From Vibrio sp. LaRot3 (GTDB taxonomy: Bacteria; Pseudomonadota; Gammaproteobacteria; Enterobacterales; Vibrionaceae): DNA of 64,000 bases. The stretch is taken from contig NZ_JAPPTI010000002.1 of NCBI RefSeq assembly GCF_027587025.1, positions 186,001-250,000 of the forward strand, in the 5' to 3' direction. The position numbers and the translations under genes were made by a program. How positions within the stretch are numbered: position 1 is the first letter of the stretch; each line of letters opens with the position of its first letter. Below the pieces are notes generated by a model, which was given only the letters and a program-made list of their open reading frames with translations, was not told the origin of the DNA and made no database searches. Below are positions 46,081 through 56,600 of the stretch, piece by piece.

Positions 46081-47621
46081 ATATAACTCGGGTACGACTG
46101 ATTCTCGGTGACCAGCTTAATCATAATCACACTTGGTTTAATCAGGTAGATCCCTCTACCTTGTACCTCATTGCGGAGCTAAAACAAGAGACTGGCTACG
46201 TGAAACACCATGTGCAAAAAGTGTGTGCATTCTTTGCTGCCATGGAGGCGTTTTCTATAGCCTTGCAACAAGAAGGTCATCATGTGTTGCATTTAAGCCT
46301 TGATGAAAGCAGCAAATACAAAAATTTGAATCATTTAATTGGTGAAGTCGTGCAGCAACACTCTGCAACGCAATTTGAATACCAACGACCAGACGAATAT
46401 CGACTGCTCGAAAGTATGAAATCGCTGGAGTTAGAAAACTGCCACATTAACTGCGTTGATAGCGAACATTTTATGCTGCCGTTTGATGAAATCTCAGCGC
46501 ACTTTCAACCCAATAAACGCACTGTAATGGAACCGTTTTATCGCCGAATGCGCAAGCGCTATGGCATTTTAGTTGAAGATGGCAAGCCCTTTGGTGGTAA
46601 ATGGAATTTCGATGCGAATAATCGCAATAAACTAAAAGCAAACGATCTTGGTGAGTTGCCTGAACCTCTCATGTTCAGCAATGATGTTGGGGATATTCTA
46701 CTACGGTTAGAGAGACACGAGGTGAGTACCATCGGGCAGCCTGAAAGGATGCTGTTATGGCCCATCAACCGCGCGCAAAGTTTAAGTCTGCTCGCTCATT
46801 TCTGCCGCGTATGTTTGCCAAAATTTGGTCAGTTTCAAGATGCAATGACCAAAAACTCGCCCACACAATGGAGCTTATATCACAGTCGATTGTCGTTCGC
46901 GCTCAATACCAAGCTCCTCTCGCCTAAAGAAGTGGTTGATGCGGCTTTGTCGGCTTACAGTTGCGATGCTCGTATCGATCTCGCTCAGATCGAAGGCTTT
47001 GTCAGGCAAATTATTGGTTGGCGAGAGTACATTCGCGCAATTTACTGGGCGAATATGCCAAATTATGGTTCGATCAACTCCCTTGCAGCCAGTAGAAAAT
47101 TGCCCGATTACTTTTGGCATGGTCAGACTAAGATGAGCTGTTTAAACCAAGCGATCACTCAGTCTCTCGATTATGCCTATGCTCATCATATTCAGCGTTT
47201 AATGGTAACAGGGAATTTTTGTCTGCTTACTGAGATTGAGCCAGACCAAGTTGATGAGTGGTACCTTGGCGTCTACATTGACGCAATAGAATGGGTAGAA
47301 ATGCCCAACACTCGCGGCATGGCATTGTTTGCTGATGGCGGTATTGTGTGGACTAAGCCGTATGCTGCTAGTGGTGCATACATTCAAAGAATGAGCGACT
47401 ACTGCAAAGGCTGTCACTACAACCAAAAGCTCAAATCTGAAGAGAATGCATGCCCATTAAATAGCCTATATTGGCGCTTTATGGTTAAGCATCGCCCAAG
47501 CATAGGTAATAACCCAAGAATGGGCATGATTTTTCGCTCTTGGGACAACATGCCAGAGCCTGCACAACAAGCGATATTGCAGCGAGCAGAGTATTACTTG
47601 CAGCATATAGAATCTCTCTAA
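46077..47621 (+). CDS. FeS-BCP cryptochrome/(6-4) photolyase (PhrB-like)
   Basis: A 514-residue member of the iron-sulfur bacterial cryptochrome/photolyase group. Four cysteines at 355, 443, 446 and 459 reproduce exactly the spacing (88, 3, 13) of the [4Fe-4S] ligands in Agrobacterium PhrB as I recall them (350, 438, 441, 454). The N-terminus (RLILGDQLNHNHTWF) is the family's typical GDQL start. These enzymes repair (6-4) photoproducts. The GTG start overlaps the DASH gene stop (GTGA), so the two light-dependent flavoproteins are translationally coupled. Confidence 0.92.
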   Translation: MNITRVRLILGDQLNHNHTWFNQVDPSTLYLIAELKQETGYVKHHVQKVCAFFAAMEAFSIALQQEGHHVLHLSLDESSKYKNLNHLIGEVVQQHSATQFEYQRPDEYRLLESMKSLELENCHINCVDSEHFMLPFDEISAHFQPNKRTVMEPFYRRMRKRYGILVEDGKPFGGKWNFDANNRNKLKANDLGELPEPLMFSNDVGDILLRLERHEVSTIGQPERMLLWPINRAQSLSLLAHFCRVCLPKFGQFQDAMTKNSPTQWSLYHSRLSFALNTKLLSPKEVVDAALSAYSCDARIDLAQIEGFVRQIIGWREYIRAIYWANMPNYGSINSLAASRKLPDYFWHGQTKMSCLNQAITQSLDYAYAHHIQRLMVTGNFCLLTEIEPDQVDEWYLGVYIDAIEWVEMPNTRGMALFADGGIVWTKPYAASGAYIQRMSDYCKGCHYNQKLKSEENACPLNSLYWRFMVKHRPSIGNNPRMGMIFRSWDNMPEPAQQAILQRAEYYLQHIESL

Positions 47622-47700
47622 AGCAAACTTGATCCAAGCCCTCGCATTGTATAACCCCTAGCTTTACACTGCTTCAACACAATAGTGAGAGGCTAAGCGT

Positions 47701-48582
47701 TTGAAAATCGATGATTTGAAGTTACTGGTGAAAGTAGTAGAACTAGGCAGCTTTACTGCGGCGGCGAATGCGCTTGATTTACCTAGGGCGAATGTCAGCC
47801 GTAGGATTAACACCTTAGAAACTGACATAGGTGTGCCTATGTTTCATCGCACGACGCGTAGCCTATCTCTAACCCATCAAGGCGAAGCGTATTACCAAGA
47901 ACTTCGCCAAATATTAGAGCGTTTTGATAGCCTCAATCAGACCATCGTCCGTGATACTAATACCTTAAAGGGCAAGGTTAAGTTCGGGATCTTGCCTGAA
48001 ACCCACGATCTGTTGCAGCCAATTTTATTCGAGTTTCTCGACCGTCATCCTGAGGTCGAGGTTGATATCCGTGTGATTCAAAATGGTTTTATCGATATGT
48101 ACCAACAGGGGTTAGACTTTGCGTTTCACGGCGGGGCATTGGTCGATTCAGATTTAGTTGCAAGGCAAGTATTGCAGTTAGATCGCTGCTTAGTAGCGTC
48201 ACCTCAGTATATTGAGCAATTTGGCGAACCGAAATCGGTAAGCGATATCGCGCAGCATCATGCGTTGTGTTTTCGTTGGCCTACCGGTGAAGTGGATCAA
48301 GAATGGCCGTTTTCAAATGAAAGTGTTCGAGTTCAATCTAAGTTCATAGCAAATAGCGTGGCGTTCATAAAAGACGCGACGCTTAAAGGGCGTGGCATCG
48401 CTTTCTTACCTAAAGTTCTGGTTAAGCAGCAGCTTAGTTCTGGTGAGCTTGTGCCGTTATTGACCGATCAAGTGGCTAGAAACGAACATGGTTATCTGCT
48501 GTATCCGCAGCCAAAAACCCTAAGCCATGTTAGCCGCCAATTGATAGAGCATTTGCTAGCGGAGATCCCTAAGTTGAATTAA
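47701..48582 (+). CDS. LysR-family transcriptional regulator
   Basis: 293 residues. An N-terminal winged helix (KIDDLKLLVKVVELGSFTAAANALDLPRANVSRRINTLE) is followed by a periplasmic-binding-protein-like effector domain. It starts at TTG, with GAGAGG eight bases upstream and the family's usual first residues. Target unknown; no divergent partner gene lies upstream, and the LysE-type exporter 140 bp downstream is on the same strand. Confidence 0.9.
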   Translation: MKIDDLKLLVKVVELGSFTAAANALDLPRANVSRRINTLETDIGVPMFHRTTRSLSLTHQGEAYYQELRQILERFDSLNQTIVRDTNTLKGKVKFGILPETHDLLQPILFEFLDRHPEVEVDIRVIQNGFIDMYQQGLDFAFHGGALVDSDLVARQVLQLDRCLVASPQYIEQFGEPKSVSDIAQHHALCFRWPTGEVDQEWPFSNESVRVQSKFIANSVAFIKDATLKGRGIAFLPKVLVKQQLSSGELVPLLTDQVARNEHGYLLYPQPKTLSHVSRQLIEHLLAEIPKLN

Positions 48583-48722
48583 CGAGTGATTCTTAGCGGG
48601 GAAAAGTACTTATTACATTTAAGACCACGTTTGAAGAACAAGGTGTAAATAACAGTTTTGTACAATACTCGTCTAAGCGAGAGTTTTATTGTGTAGCGTA
48701 CGTTTGAATAAAGGGCTACACG

Positions 48723-49334
48723 ATGACTTCACTATTAATCCCTATGGCAGTTTTCGCCTTGGTTACCTCGATTTCCCCTGGTCCCGTAAATATTATCGCG
48801 ACGGTTACAGGCGCTAATCATGGCTATGCTCGTACAGTACCGCATATTATCGGCGCAACGCTTGGCTTCGTTTCAATTTTGTTTTTATTTGGACTTAGTT
48901 TGTCTCTGATGATGATTGAGATATCAAATTTAGCGAAGGAGGTGACATACGTCGGAGGGAGCTTTTTACTATACCTTGCCTACAAAGTCGCAACACAAGA
49001 ACCCTCCATTAATAATGAAGAATGCAAAGGTAGTCGAACTGCACCGTCTCTCTTACAAGGAATCATGTGTCAGTGGTTGAACCCTAAAGCATGGATTGTT
49101 TCTCTAGCGGGTATTTCGGTTTTCTATACTGGGCACGATGCTGGGATTTGGATGTTAAGTCTATTTTGCGTGATATTTTTTGTTGTTTGCTATATATCGA
49201 TTTCAGTCTGGGCAAAACTTGGGGTTGCCATTAGCGCGATTTTAGAGACACCTAAGCAGTTTCGGCTGTTTAATGTGTTTATGGCACTACTACTGGCGCT
49301 AACGGTTATATATACTTTTTTCCTATCCAGTTGA
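48723..49334 (+). CDS. LysE/RhtB-family amino acid exporter
   Basis: A 203-residue inner-membrane exporter with about six hydrophobic helices. The opening LIPMAVFALVTSISPGPVNIIATVTGANHGY is the conserved family start, and GIMCQWLNPKAWIVSLAG is the central conserved loop. Substrates of the family are amino acids and homoserine lactone-like compounds. It lies 16 bp before an AraC regulator on the same strand, a common pairing for a self-regulated exporter. Confidence 0.88.
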   Translation: MTSLLIPMAVFALVTSISPGPVNIIATVTGANHGYARTVPHIIGATLGFVSILFLFGLSLSLMMIEISNLAKEVTYVGGSFLLYLAYKVATQEPSINNEECKGSRTAPSLLQGIMCQWLNPKAWIVSLAGISVFYTGHDAGIWMLSLFCVIFFVVCYISISVWAKLGVAISAILETPKQFRLFNVFMALLLALTVIYTFFLSS

Positions 49335-49350
49335 TACAGAGTTTACCTCA

Positions 49351-50148
49351 ATGGTTAAACAACAATTTTATCGGCCTAATTCCGTCCCATTAGAGCTGCG
49401 TTGTTCTAAAAATTCATACGCTTGTTATGGAAAGCATACTCATGAAGAGTTTTCTGTTGGTGTGGTAGACAGTGGTCAAAGTGACTATTTCAATAACAAT
49501 ATCGAATGTAAAATTGAAGCGGGTTCTTTGGTCATAGTAAATCCGATGGCGGTGCATTCATGTAATCCGGTACAAAATGCCAATTGGAGCTATAAAATGC
49601 TGTACGTGTGCCCGAAATGGATGGGCGACGTTCAATCAATGATTGTAGACAATCCAACTAAAAGTTTTATCCCATTTTCCGCTATTCATACAACTTCCCC
49701 GTTGCTTTATAACCAGTTTCAATCTTTGGCAGACTCGATTATAAATGATGTTGATAGCATGAAAGTAGAGGAAGAAAGCATTACGTTTTTCTCTAACTTG
49801 TTTAGTAATGCCAACGCTTTAAACGTCGACGATTCGGGCCCAAAGGAAAATGTCGTCAGAGCCCATGATTTTATATTAGCTAATTTTAAGAATAATATTT
49901 CTATCAGAGAGATAGCTAAAAATGCTGGGTTAAGTGAGTTCCACTTAATTCATGCGTTTAAAAAATCTTATGGTATTACGCCTCATGCAATGCAAATAAC
50001 CATGAGAATTAATGAAGCAAAAACGTTGCTTAAAAAAGGGGACAATATCGTCTCGGTGGCTACTGAATTAGGGTTTAATGATCAAAGTCACTTCCATCGG
50101 CATTTTAAAAAATTAGTAGCAGTCACACCTACTCAGTACAAGCGCTAG
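49351..50148 (+). CDS. AraC-family transcriptional regulator
   Basis: 265 residues. An N-terminal cupin effector domain (KHTHEEFSVGVVDSG, IEAGSLVIVNPMAVHSCNP) is followed by two helix-turn-helix motifs (ISIREIAKNAGLSEFHLIHAFKKSYGITPH and DNIVSVATELGFNDQSHFHRHFKKLVAVTPTQYK). It follows the LysE-type gene by 16 bp and probably regulates it. The 297 bp after it show no gene, hairpin or repeat that I would defend. Confidence 0.9.
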   Translation: MVKQQFYRPNSVPLELRCSKNSYACYGKHTHEEFSVGVVDSGQSDYFNNNIECKIEAGSLVIVNPMAVHSCNPVQNANWSYKMLYVCPKWMGDVQSMIVDNPTKSFIPFSAIHTTSPLLYNQFQSLADSIINDVDSMKVEEESITFFSNLFSNANALNVDDSGPKENVVRAHDFILANFKNNISIREIAKNAGLSEFHLIHAFKKSYGITPHAMQITMRINEAKTLLKKGDNIVSVATELGFNDQSHFHRHFKKLVAVTPTQYKR

Positions 50149-50445
50149 TCTTCATTAGCGGCGGAGTAAATGTATATTACTGCTATTTTTTATGTGGGGT
50201 TCTCGTTCAATAAGTTGTTAGTGGCAGTTTAAATAATAGTTTTACTTAGCTGTACCGACCTTTATTGATTAAGGCCATTGGTTGAATTTTCGATTTACAT
50301 TTTCTCAGTGAAAGTACGTGTAATAACGTTTTTTTGCTGCTCTTTGGTTAGCGAACTAAAGTGCATTGCAGTAGTAAATGGTGATTCTCTCTAAAGCGAA
50401 GAGACGCTAATATGAAGAGAACGGTTAATCAATCATGGAGATTTC

Positions 50446-50913
50446 ATGATGAACATAGTGAAAGTAGACGACAGTAATATCCATGTCTATGCCAATCTTT
50501 ATCAAGGCTATGGCGCAGAGTTTTCTCGAATCATCGATGACAAGCCAGACGAAAATGGTGTGTTTGAGGTTTACCCGCAGCTTAAAGGCACTGTTACTGG
50601 GTATTTGCTTTACTTGGACGGTCTACCCGCCGCGCTTACGGCAATTGATGAGAAGTCACCGAAGGCGTATGAAATTTGCGATTTCTACGTACTGCCTTGT
50701 TTTCGTAAGAACAAAGTTGGTAAGCGATTTATTTCCAGCCTGTTTAAGCAGCTCGGCGGTTCATGGGAAATCAAACAAGTCGCGGGTGCAGATCATGCAA
50801 TAAGTTTTTGGCGTGATGTCGTCGGTGATTACACGGCTGACAATTTCGTTGAAGATATATACGAAGACCATAAGTGGGGCACGGTAACAAGGCAATGTTT
50901 CACTCATGGATAA
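50446..50913 (+). CDS. GNAT-like N-acetyltransferase
   Basis: 155 residues. DFYVLPCFRKNKVGKRFISSLF is the acetyl-CoA-binding beta4-alpha3 region of a GNAT fold, and ISFWRDVVGDYT the following segment. It resembles a family of small uncharacterised acetyltransferases. GGAG lies upstream; the start may be either of two adjacent ATG codons. Confidence 0.78.
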   Translation: MMNIVKVDDSNIHVYANLYQGYGAEFSRIIDDKPDENGVFEVYPQLKGTVTGYLLYLDGLPAALTAIDEKSPKAYEICDFYVLPCFRKNKVGKRFISSLFKQLGGSWEIKQVAGADHAISFWRDVVGDYTADNFVEDIYEDHKWGTVTRQCFTHG

Positions 50914-50984
50914 AGTGATGGTTTCTACCATCCAGAGCAGTAGGGCTTAATATCAGAAAGCGCATGAGGCAGCTTTAAAGTAGA

Positions 50985-51016
50985 AAGTATTGCTCCCATT
51001 TTAGGGAGCAATACTT
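50985..51016. terminator. Bidirectional terminator between GNAT and gltS
   Basis: A perfect 13-bp stem, AAGTATTGCTCCC with its complement, around loop ATTTTA. It lies six bases from the end of the minus-strand gltS gene. Confidence 0.7.
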
Positions 51017-51021
51017 AAAGG

Positions 51022-52245
51022 TTACATTAACGCGATGTAGCCTTGTAAGATGATCAGGTTAACGATGTCGATAAAAAAGGCACCGACGATAGGCACAACA
51101 AGGAAAGCTTGTGGTGACGGTCCGTGGCGATTGACTAAGGTCCCCATGTTCATCACAGCAGTCGGTGTTGCTCCCAAGCCAAAACCACAATGTCCGCTAG
51201 CAATAATTGCTGCATCATAGTTTCGTCCCATAAAACGGTAGGTTACATAAGTCGCAAACAAACCGAGTAAAATCGATTGAATACATAGGATGAGCAGCAA
51301 TGGTAATGCGAGATCGAATATGTTCCACAGCTTTAAGCTCATTAATGCCATTGCAAGGAACAGCGACAATGACACTGTCCCCAGCATATCTACGGTCTCT
51401 ACATCGAGCTTACTGACTTTGCTGACTTCCAAAGTGTTGGTAATGATGACACCAAGAAATAGCGCATAGACAAAGTCAGGAATCATAAGATAGCGAATGC
51501 CGAAACTGCTCACCCAATCACTAAATGCGGTCGCACCAGTGACACAAAGCAGAATAAGCGCCAAGCTATGTACAACCCGTTTCGCGGTCACTTTATCCTC
51601 TTCATCCACTTGGTAGGTGACAAGCTCTGGGAAGCGCTTATGCGATTGATGTGTATTGCCAAACGCACTCTTAAGATTGTGTTTTTTGATCAAACGCTGC
51701 GCCATAGGTGCACCGATGATACCACCGATAATTAAGCCGAAGGTGGCTGATGCCATCGCAATCTCAAGCACATTATTGATGCCATACTGCTCTTGAAAAG
51801 TCGTCGCCCAAGCTGCGCCAGTACCGTGCCCGCCAGATAAAGTGATTGAGCCTACAATAAGCCCAAGCAGTGGATCGAGCCCGAGTAGTGTGGCAAGTGA
51901 CACGCCAACCGCGTTTTGAATCACGATATAGATTGAAGCAATGGCAAGGAATATAAATACCTTTACACCGCCTTTGATCAGTTGAGTGTAGTTTGCAGCG
52001 AGTCCTACGGTTGCAAAGAACATCAGCATGAAGGTGTTTTGTAAAGGCAAATCAAAGCGCACTTCTATGCCAATAAAGTGAGCGATGGTAAGTGCAGTGG
52101 CAACGATTAGGCCGCCTACAATGGGTTCAGGAATTGAAAAGCGTTGAAGCAGTGGTACTTGTTTGTTTACCCACTGACCTAAAAAAAGCACAACCATGGC
52201 TAACAGGAATGATACCTGAGGGCCAATCGATAGCACTTGATTCAT
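51022..52245 (-). CDS. gltS: Sodium/glutamate symporter
   Basis: A 407-residue inner-membrane Na+-coupled glutamate carrier (E. coli GltS 401). About ten hydrophobic helices; the first re-entrant loop carries SGGHGTGAAW and the second GHCGFGLGATPTA, both characteristic of the family. GAGGA lies four bases before the ATG. It is divergent from the second RND operon. Confidence 0.93.
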   Translation of the reverse strand: MNQVLSIGPQVSFLLAMVVLFLGQWVNKQVPLLQRFSIPEPIVGGLIVATALTIAHFIGIEVRFDLPLQNTFMLMFFATVGLAANYTQLIKGGVKVFIFLAIASIYIVIQNAVGVSLATLLGLDPLLGLIVGSITLSGGHGTGAAWATTFQEQYGINNVLEIAMASATFGLIIGGIIGAPMAQRLIKKHNLKSAFGNTHQSHKRFPELVTYQVDEEDKVTAKRVVHSLALILLCVTGATAFSDWVSSFGIRYLMIPDFVYALFLGVIITNTLEVSKVSKLDVETVDMLGTVSLSLFLAMALMSLKLWNIFDLALPLLLILCIQSILLGLFATYVTYRFMGRNYDAAIIASGHCGFGLGATPTAVMNMGTLVNRHGPSPQAFLVVPIVGAFFIDIVNLIILQGYIALM

Positions 52246-52556
52246 TATGTCCTCTTTATTCGTTCACTCTCCGTGGAACGATCATACGGGTTATGAAGGC
52301 GCACAGATTACTGCTAAGTTTCCGCTTTAGCTACGAAATTAGTGATTGAAACTACAAATTTATAAATTGACTTTTGACCACAATGTGCTTCCGCGAATGC
52401 GCTATTTTGTCATGCTGAAATGCACAGAATATCGTTGATTGGCAGAACTCTTACGTAGATTGTCATAATTTTCGTGACAGTGAGTCACAATAGTGAGTGA
52501 TTATTTGAACGGTGTTCGATTGTAAGATAGCCCCATCAACATTGGAGCTATTTGAT
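52246..52556. promoter_or_regulatory. Divergent gltS / RND control region with small palindromes
   Basis: 311 bp. GTGACAGTGAGTCAC (52473-52487) and TTGAACGGTGTTCGA (52505-52519) are near-perfect short palindromes, about 70 and 38 bp before the adaptor start. They could be repressor operators of the RND operon, but no regulator gene is adjacent. Confidence 0.35.
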
Positions 52557-53639
52557 ATGAAAAGACCAAACCAATTTTTTTGTATTACAGCGCTAGCCTT
52601 ACTGGTCAGTGGTTGTAATCAAGCGCAAGACAATCATCCTATTATTCCAAGAGCTAAAACGGTGCAAGTTGTCGAATTGGCCGAACCAGATAGCCGTTCG
52701 ACAAAACACTTTAGTGGTGTCGTTGGCGCAATCGATAGTGCTGATCTCTCTTTTCGCATTCCCGGTACTATTGAAAGCGTGTTGGTAAGCAAAGGCGACA
52801 TGGTCAAAAAAGGACAGATAATTGCAACGTTAGACCCTCATGATTATCAAGTAACTGTTCAAGAATTAGAAGCAAGGCTATTAGAGGCTGAATCGGCTCA
52901 TAAGCTAGCTAAAGCTGAGTTAAAACGTGTTAAACAAGCAACCAATGATGATGCCATTGCGGCGGTCAATTTAGACCGAGCTATTAGCGGTTATGAACGC
53001 AGTTTGGCTGCGATAAAAGTAGTTCAAAAGAATATTCAACGGGCCAAGGATATGTTGTCTTATACCGAGCTTAAAGCGCCATTTGATGGTGTGGTTGGCA
53101 GTGTTAACAACGAAAAGTTTGAGCAAGTTATCCCGGGCGTAGCGTTTGCGACGTTGCAAAATGACATGCAGTTGGAAGTGGATATCGATGTACCAGAAAA
53201 CCTAATTTCGGAGTTTGAATTAGGCCAAATAGGAGCTGTGACTTGGTATCAAGGAAACACAGAATTGGTAGGCAATGTGTCTGAAATTGCGCCAATCCCT
53301 CATCTTATTAAGCAAACCTACACAGTGACCTACACCTTAGAAAAAGGGGACGAGCGTTTGTTCCCGGGAAAGGTGGTATCGGTCAGCGCGTCTTTAGGTT
53401 CTGAAAATGAGGACCACTGTGTGCCATATTCTGCCTTAGTGGGCGAAAAGCAGAGTATGCACGTCAACTTAGTTCGTGAAAATAGAATCGTTTCAACGCC
53501 GGTGAACTTGCGCTCGATTGATGCTTACCAAGCTTGCGTTCAGGCTGAAATGCAAAGCGGTGACTTAGTCGTGGTGAGTGGTTCTCAATACCTAGCTGAT
53601 GGCGATAAAGTCGGCAATATCGTTGTGCGAACGCAGTAA
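52557..53639 (+). CDS. RND efflux periplasmic adaptor (second system)
   Basis: 360 residues with a lipoprotein signal (FCITALALLVSGC, Cys20). GTIESVLVSKGDMVKKGQIIATLDP is the first lipoyl half, residues 90-170 form the alpha-hairpin, and YTELKAPFDGVVGSV is the second lipoyl half. The ATG at 52557 has GGAG about 10 bases upstream; the longer in-frame start lacks a signal peptide at its N-terminus. First gene of a complete adaptor-pump-channel operon. Confidence 0.92.
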   Translation: MKRPNQFFCITALALLVSGCNQAQDNHPIIPRAKTVQVVELAEPDSRSTKHFSGVVGAIDSADLSFRIPGTIESVLVSKGDMVKKGQIIATLDPHDYQVTVQELEARLLEAESAHKLAKAELKRVKQATNDDAIAAVNLDRAISGYERSLAAIKVVQKNIQRAKDMLSYTELKAPFDGVVGSVNNEKFEQVIPGVAFATLQNDMQLEVDIDVPENLISEFELGQIGAVTWYQGNTELVGNVSEIAPIPHLIKQTYTVTYTLEKGDERLFPGKVVSVSASLGSENEDHCVPYSALVGEKQSMHVNLVRENRIVSTPVNLRSIDAYQACVQAEMQSGDLVVVSGSQYLADGDKVGNIVVRTQ

Positions 53640-53648
53640 GGGGAAATA

Positions 53649-56600
53649 ATGATTAAACTTGCTGAATTTGCTATTAAGCAACGCACATTCCTACTGTTTT
53701 TCACCGCGCTAAGCATCATTGCGGGGATCTATTCCTATTTTGATTTAGGCAAATTGGAAGATCCAACCTTCACGGTTAAAACCGCAGTTGTTGTTACCCT
53801 GTATCCTGGGGCGTCAGCACAAGAGGTAGAAAGCCAAGTCACTGATACCATAGAAACCAAGTTACAAGAGATGGCTGAGCTCAATCGACTGCGTTCGCTC
53901 TCGCGCCCGGGGATGTCTATGGTGTTTGTTGATATCAAAGAGAGTCTCAATTCAGAGCAGCTACCACAGCAATGGGATTTACTGCGCCGAAAAGTGAATG
54001 ACGTGAAGTTGTTATTGCCAGCAACCGCGCAGATTTCCATTGTTCAAGATGAGTTCTCTGAAGTGTACGGCATGCTTTTCGCCGTGCATGGCGATGATGC
54101 CAAGCCAGATGAGTTACGCCGTTACTCAGAAGAGCTGCAACGTCGCATAAAAGCGGTCGATGGCATCAAGAAAGTGGAACTGCATGGCGTGAGACCACGT
54201 ACCGTTTTTATCGATATTCCTAATGAGCGTTTGTCGAAGTATGGGCTTTCTATGGCTCAGGTCTGGAGTCAGCTAAACAATCAGAATATGACTTTTGAAG
54301 CGGGTCAGTTTGATGTGGGTACGGAGAGAATTCGAGTTAATCAAAGTAGCGAGTTGCAATCGATTCAAGACGTTGAAAACCTGATGATCAAAGGTGGCGT
54401 GAGTTCGATTGGTACAGGCATGATTCGTTTAGGCGATATTGCTGATGTGACCATGGGTTATCAAACGCCTGCTATGACGGAAAACCGCTACAACGGTGAA
54501 CAATCAGTCACGCTCGCAGTGAGCCCTGTTCCGGGGATAAACGTTGTGTCTTTGGGCGATACCATTCGCACCATTATCAATGACTATCAAGCAACGTTAC
54601 CTCTCGGCGTAGAGATTTCTACGGTGGCATATCAGCCTGACGAAGTGCAGAAGTCCATCGATGATTTTGTTGGTAATCTGCTCGAGAGTGTCGGCATTGT
54701 ATTTATCGTATTGCTTGTCTTCATGGGCTTTAAAAGTGCGACTATTGTTGGGTCAAGCTTGCTGCTTACCATTTTATTGACCCTAATCTACATGAATATC
54801 GCAAGTATCGATTTACACCGTGTCTCTTTAGGTACGTTTATCTTGGCTCTCGGTATGCTGGTGGATAATGCCATCGTGATTACCGATATGATGATTGCTA
54901 AGCTGAATAAAGGTGTTGAACGCACTCAAGCCGCGCTTGAATCGGTAAAAGAAACTGCTTTGCCATTATTTGGTGCAACCGTGATAGCCATCATGGGCGC
55001 AAGTCCCGTGCTGTTTTCAAAAACGGATGCTGCGGAATTTGCTGGCTCAGTATTCTACATTATTGCCTCTTCGCTGTTGCTCTCTTGGTTAGTGGCGATG
55101 ACCTTTACCATTTTGATGTGTTGGTTGTTTATTAAGCCAAGTACTAAGAGTACAAAGGATCGCTTAGCGGGTTACAAACGCTGCGTTCATTGGACCGTGG
55201 ATAACCCAAAGAAAGCTCTACTGACGTTGATTCCGCTTGTTATCGTGACGGGCTTTGCAGTGCCTTACGTTGCGATTAACTTCATTCCTCAGTCAGACCG
55301 ACCAGTCGTATTTTTCGATTACTGGCTGCCGAACGGCGCTAAGATTGAGCAGACCTCAGCGGACATGAAGAAAATCGAGCGTTGGTTACTTGAGCAACCA
55401 GAAGTGGAGAGCATTTCGACTTCGATTGGTGCGAGTGTGCCACGCTTCTCCGTGACGGTCGAGCCAGAGCCACTTGATCCTGCTTACGGCCAAATTCTAA
55501 TTAACACTACTGATTATCACGCTATCTCTAGCTTGGTCGAACGAGGTGATCAATGGATAGCCGAAAACTTTACTGAGGCAGAGCCGCGCTTTAGAGCGTT
55601 AAAACTGGCAACCGCTGACAAATATGCAGTGGAAGCGAGGTTCTCTGGGCCAGATGAAGCGGTATTACATGGCTTAGCCAATCAAGCAAAAGCGATTATG
55701 CGTACTCACCCTGATGCCAAGTACGTTCGGGATGATTGGCGCCAACAAAGCAAAGTGTTAAAGCCGATTGTCAATCAAGACAAAGCTCGCCGAGCTGGTA
55801 TCAATCGAGCGGATATTGCTTTTGCTCTAAAGCGTGCTTCTGATGGTATGCCATTAGGTCAGATGAACCTAAATGATGAATTGATTCCAATTCAGCTACG
55901 AGCTACCGAGCAAAATATGGGTTCTTTGGAGACGTTACCGGTTAAGTCCTTACTGGGCGTTCATTCAGTGCCTCTAGGCCAAGTGATTGATGGATTCGAA
56001 CTGACCACAGAAGAGAGCATGATTTGGCGTCGTGACAGAGTAAAAACCATTACTGCGCAAGCAGGTGTTGAGCGCAGCACAACTCCGGCACAAGTGCGCA
56101 ATGCGATTAAAGACCAAATCGAAGCGATTGAGCTACCTGCGGGTTACACACTGGAGTGGGGTGGTGAGTATTACGATGAGTACAAAGCAGTCTCGGACAT
56201 ACTCAAGCAACTACCAAAAGCGATGTTAATTATGGTGATTATTCTGGTTGCGATGTTCAATGGCTTTAAACAACCCGTGATTATTTTGTCCACCATTCCG
56301 TTGGCTGCGACCGGTGCAACTTTTGCGATGCTTGGGTTCGGAAAGCCGTTTGGTTTCATGGCATTAATTGGTGCGATTACGTTGATGGGGATGATTATTA
56401 AGAATGGCATCGTGCTGATGGATCAAATCGAACTCGAAAGAAGCCAAGGTCGTACGCTTTCTGATGCGATTAAACATGCAACCATCAACAGAACCATGGC
56501 GATCTCAATGGGGGCGCTAACCACTGCGTTAGGTATGATTCCACTGCTTAGCGATCTTCTGTTTGACCAAATGGCTGCAACCATTATTGGTGGCCTAGCG

